Below, in pieces: positions 6,549 to 8,430 of a DNA stretch of 8,430 nucleotides. The position numbers and the translations under genes were made by a program. Each line of letters begins with the position of its first letter. Position 1 is the first letter of the stretch. Source of the DNA: Gammaproteobacteria bacterium (GTDB lineage: Bacteria > Pseudomonadota > Gammaproteobacteria > SZUA-229); contig JACPVK010000083.1 in assembly GCA_016191795.1 (NCBI GenBank), positions 1 to 8,430 on the forward strand. The letters run 5' to 3'. Below the pieces are notes generated by a model. The model saw only the letters and a list, made by a program, of their open reading frames with translations, ran no database searches and was not told where the DNA came from.

Positions 6549-6651
6549 TTGCAGGTGCGCCTTCAGGTGCACTAATGGTGTCATACCGGCGAAAGCCGGT
6601 ATCCAGTTTTGTTTCTGATTGTTTACTGATTTAGCACCTGAAGCTGCAAAT
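6549..6651. repeat. Interrupted inverted repeat enclosing a REP-like hairpin
   Basis: The left arm is TTTGCAG (6549-6555) followed, after a 6-base insertion GTGCGC, by CTTCAGGTGC (6562-6571). The right arm is GCACCTGAAG (6635-6644) directly followed by CTGCAAA (6645-6651). The two pairs match perfectly over 10 and 7 bases, giving a 17-bp stem with a 6-base bulge. The 63 bases between the arms contain the separate REP-like hairpin at 6581-6607. It begins 27 bases after the stop of the small gene at 6522, in the gap between convergent genes, so it could block read-through or stabilise the 3' end. It has no U-run of a classical terminator. Confidence 0.7.
6581..6607. repeat. REP-like palindromic element with GAAA loop
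   Basis: The element reads GTC, then ATACCGGC (6584-6591), GAAA, GCCGGTAT (6596-6603), then CCAG: a perfect 8-bp stem with a GAAA tetraloop. It matches the pattern GTCAT-stem-CGAAAG-stem-ATCCAG of short palindromes scattered in high copy through many proteobacterial genomes. Read in reverse it gives the spurious peptide WIPAFAGMT, a frequent sign of this repeat in over-annotated genomes. Copy number in this genome cannot be seen here. Confidence 0.75.
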
Positions 6652-6676
6652 ACATTAAACACACCAGGACAGATGC

Positions 6677-6697
6677 ATTCCCACGCAGAGCGTGGGA
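6677..6697. repeat. Second REP-like palindrome with AGA loop
   Basis: TTCCCACGC (6677-6685), AGA, GCGTGGGAA (6689-6697) form a perfect 9-bp stem with a 3-base loop, followed by CGAG. This sequence type is a well-known interspersed repeat of proteobacteria and gives the spurious reverse-strand peptide FPRSAWE. It differs in sequence from the element at 6581. It lies 62 bases beyond the stop of the minus-strand gene at 6759, so it may also serve as a 3'-end structure for that gene; no U-run follows on either strand. Confidence 0.75.
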
Positions 6698-6758
6698 ACG
6701 AGAAACTCAAGTGCGGCAATCAGCAGACAGCATGCCAGCCGTCACACGAGACGGTGAA

Positions 6759-8430
6759 TCAAAGACTATTCAGCTTCCCGCAAATCAATGCACTCATCCA
6801 AGGAAACGCATCATTTGCCGCTTCATCTGCTGCCTTGTAATGTTCCCATAACAATTTACTGCCCAGCCCCCACCCCAGATCAACCTGTGAATGCCAGCCA
6901 AATTCACCGTGTTTGATGTTCAGGCGAGTTGCCAGGCATTCACGTTCCGCCAGTTCTTTTACCGGTGCTGGCCCAATACGAAATGCATCATCCATTTCGT
7001 TAAGGCTGTCGACTATGTTATCGAACAATGGCACAGGTAAATAACTGTTGAGTGTGTCGGCACTGATATCACCCGTCGTATTGGCCAGTGCATTTTTTAC
7101 CTGTTGATGCCAGTAATAAGCGTGTTTGGGATCAACCACAGGGTTGGTGAGCGCATAGGGATACACATCGGGTGTGACATACACTTGCGTACTGTAGGTG
7201 AGTGGATAACCGGCCAAACCGTTGTACACAAATTCGATGTATGCGGCAGAGAATCCGCTGGCAGGTGTATCGAGCGTAACGGAGTAACTGCCATCAGCAT
7301 TGGGCGCCAACATGGTGGGTACCCAGGCTTCACCAATAACATGCCAGCGAAAATCACGTGCAGCAGGATTGTGCACACGCCACACTCTGACTGCCGCAGG
7401 CGGCAGACTGGTGGTTGCACTTAACACGCCATTGGTAACGGCCCAGTGCATATCAGGGCGCGGCAGGTTGTACAAAATGGTTTGATACCAGCCGAGCAAT
7501 GAATACAGTGTGTCGGCGACGCCGGTTTTTGAGTTGGCCAGCGAGTGGCTGGTGTTGGGTGCAAAACGAATCAATTTTTCGCCTTTCAGATCATCAAAAT
7601 AAAAACGCGATGAATCCGGCAAAAAGAATTGATCACCGGATGAATTAAGAAGGAATTTCGGCATGGTCAGTTTATCGCGAAAACTGTATGGATCAACCAC
7701 CGGCTCCATCGCACGAAATTCCGGCGAACGCATGTTGTCGACTATGCCAAGATCGACGTAATCCTGCACCGCGGGTGAGTAATTGCCGTAGCTCCTGTAG
7801 TGATGCTCAAAGCTGGGCGTAATGTTGAGGTAATCAATGACACCCGGCGCAATGGCTTTGACGCGCGCATCAACTGCGGCGGTAAACCAGACGGCTGCAC
7901 CACGCTTGGAATAACCGGTCAGAACAAAATCATTAATGGTATAACCCAGTGCAGGTGCAACCTGTTGCAAGCCGTCCATGGCTTTCACCACAGATTTGGT
8001 CATGGGCAAATACGCCACCCAGGCATAATTGCCGGTATCCATGGCTTTATCCCAGGTGTAGGAAACCAGCGAGTCTTCTGCTTTGACCAATCCACCGCTG
8101 AACGTCAAGGGCTGATTAGGCGCCTGAAATAATGCGGCAACAATGGATTGCGAGCCCAATGCAAGTTGCGCAATGATTTGTACGGTTGAGTCTGTTGCAC
8201 CCGGCGGTGGGTCGTCGTTGTCATCGCCTGCCACAAACAACATGGCGGTGGTGCTGCGTACGGTGCCGGGCACAATCACGACCAGATTGTGGGTCCACAC
8301 GGGATTATTCACTTCCGCTTCAGTCAACCATTTTTGTGAAGTGAGTTTGTATAGGTGATAGGTAAACCCTGTGCCGGGTACGGTAGCAAGATGCTGCATG
8401 TTGAACATGCCATCGTCATGTTCGATATAG
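6759..8430 (-). CDS. pqaA: PhoPQ-activated pathogenicity-related protein (PqaA-type), N-terminus outside window
   Basis: This belongs, by my reading, to the PhoPQ_related family of alpha/beta-hydrolase-like proteins, named after Salmonella PqaA, which PhoPQ induces and which has been tied to antimicrobial peptide resistance. Its enzymatic substrate is unknown. The frame is open to the right edge; counting from the first in-window Met (8408), 549 residues are visible, preceded by YIEHDDG. Family-typical stretches are GFTYHLYKLTSQKWLT (14-29), NPVWTHNLVVIVP (35-47), the nucleophile elbow LTGYSKRGAA with S167 (163-172), SGDQFFLPDSSRFYFDDL with D259 (257-274), and PNTSHSL with H288 (284-290). S167, D259 and H288 are in the order of a catalytic triad. 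Residues after about 330 form a beta-rich and helical C-terminal region. Homologues are normally exported; a signal peptide would lie outside the window. It stands alone, convergent with the glnD side. The gene symbol rests on family resemblance only. Confidence 0.85.
   Translation of the reverse strand, partial: YIEHDDGMFNMQHLATVPGTGFTYHLYKLTSQKWLTEAEVNNPVWTHNLVVIVPGTVRSTTAMLFVAGDDNDDPPPGATDSTVQIIAQLALGSQSIVAALFQAPNQPLTFSGGLVKAEDSLVSYTWDKAMDTGNYAWVAYLPMTKSVVKAMDGLQQVAPALGYTINDFVLTGYSKRGAAVWFTAAVDARVKAIAPGVIDYLNITPSFEHHYRSYGNYSPAVQDYVDLGIVDNMRSPEFRAMEPVVDPYSFRDKLTMPKFLLNSSGDQFFLPDSSRFYFDDLKGEKLIRFAPNTSHSLANSKTGVADTLYSLLGWYQTILYNLPRPDMHWAVTNGVLSATTSLPPAAVRVWRVHNPAARDFRWHVIGEAWVPTMLAPNADGSYSVTLDTPASGFSAAYIEFVYNGLAGYPLTYSTQVYVTPDVYPYALTNPVVDPKHAYYWHQQVKNALANTTGDISADTLNSYLPVPLFDNIVDSLNEMDDAFRIGPAPVKELAERECLATRLNIKHGEFGWHSQVDLGWGLGSKLLWEHYKAADEAANDAFPWMSALICGKLNSL

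Noticed and set aside
6471..6719. Minus-strand open frame of 82 codons with the peptides WIPAFAGMT and FPRSAWE
   Set aside because: Both peptides are the reverse translation of the two REP-like palindromes, a common artefact. The frame also overlaps the end of the better supported gene at 6169-6522.
6739..6754. Terminator after the minus-strand gene ending at 6759 (CCGTC/GACGG)
   Set aside because: The stem is only 5 bp with a 6-base loop and no U-run follows on the minus strand, so it is not distinguishable from chance.

Overview
The window comes from a gammaproteobacterial chromosome with roughly balanced base composition. The main reason is gene order: pyrH, tsf and rpsB on the minus strand diverge from map and glnD on the plus strand, which is the arrangement known from Escherichia coli and many relatives. 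The protein sequences (a UMP kinase beginning MPKKSHPIYKR, a 292-residue EF-Ts and an 884-residue GlnD) fit the same class. I cannot name a genus.

Left part (1-2675, minus strand). This is the translation operon, read right to left as rpsB (ribosomal protein S2), tsf (EF-Ts) and pyrH (UMP kinase, cut by the window edge). A candidate promoter with a GC-rich discriminator lies about 280 bases upstream of rpsB and leaves a long leader with three hairpins, fitting the S2 autoregulation known in E. coli. S2 carries an unusual Ala/Lys-rich C-terminal tail. A strong hairpin with a U-run sits between tsf and pyrH, so pyrH probably receives only part of the operon's transcription or has its own promoter.

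Middle part (2632-6522, plus strand). Here lie map (methionine aminopeptidase) and glnD (the PII uridylyltransferase/uridylyl-removing enzyme of nitrogen control), joined by a 4-base ATGA overlap. A 117-residue protein of unrecognised family follows 8 bases after glnD. It probably starts at TTG and has a compact CX3CX2C motif. In E. coli dapD follows glnD; it is not seen here.

Right part (6523-8430). A 236-base gap between convergent genes holds two different REP-like palindromes, one nested inside a larger interrupted inverted repeat. Beyond it, on the minus strand, is most of a PhoPQ-activated pathogenicity-related (PqaA-type) alpha/beta-hydrolase-like protein whose N-terminus lies outside the window.

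Most of the window is conserved housekeeping DNA. I see no phage, CRISPR, defence or biosynthetic system. The least explained items are the small Cys-motif protein, the nested palindrome, the S2 tail and the two RNA structures of the rpsB operon.
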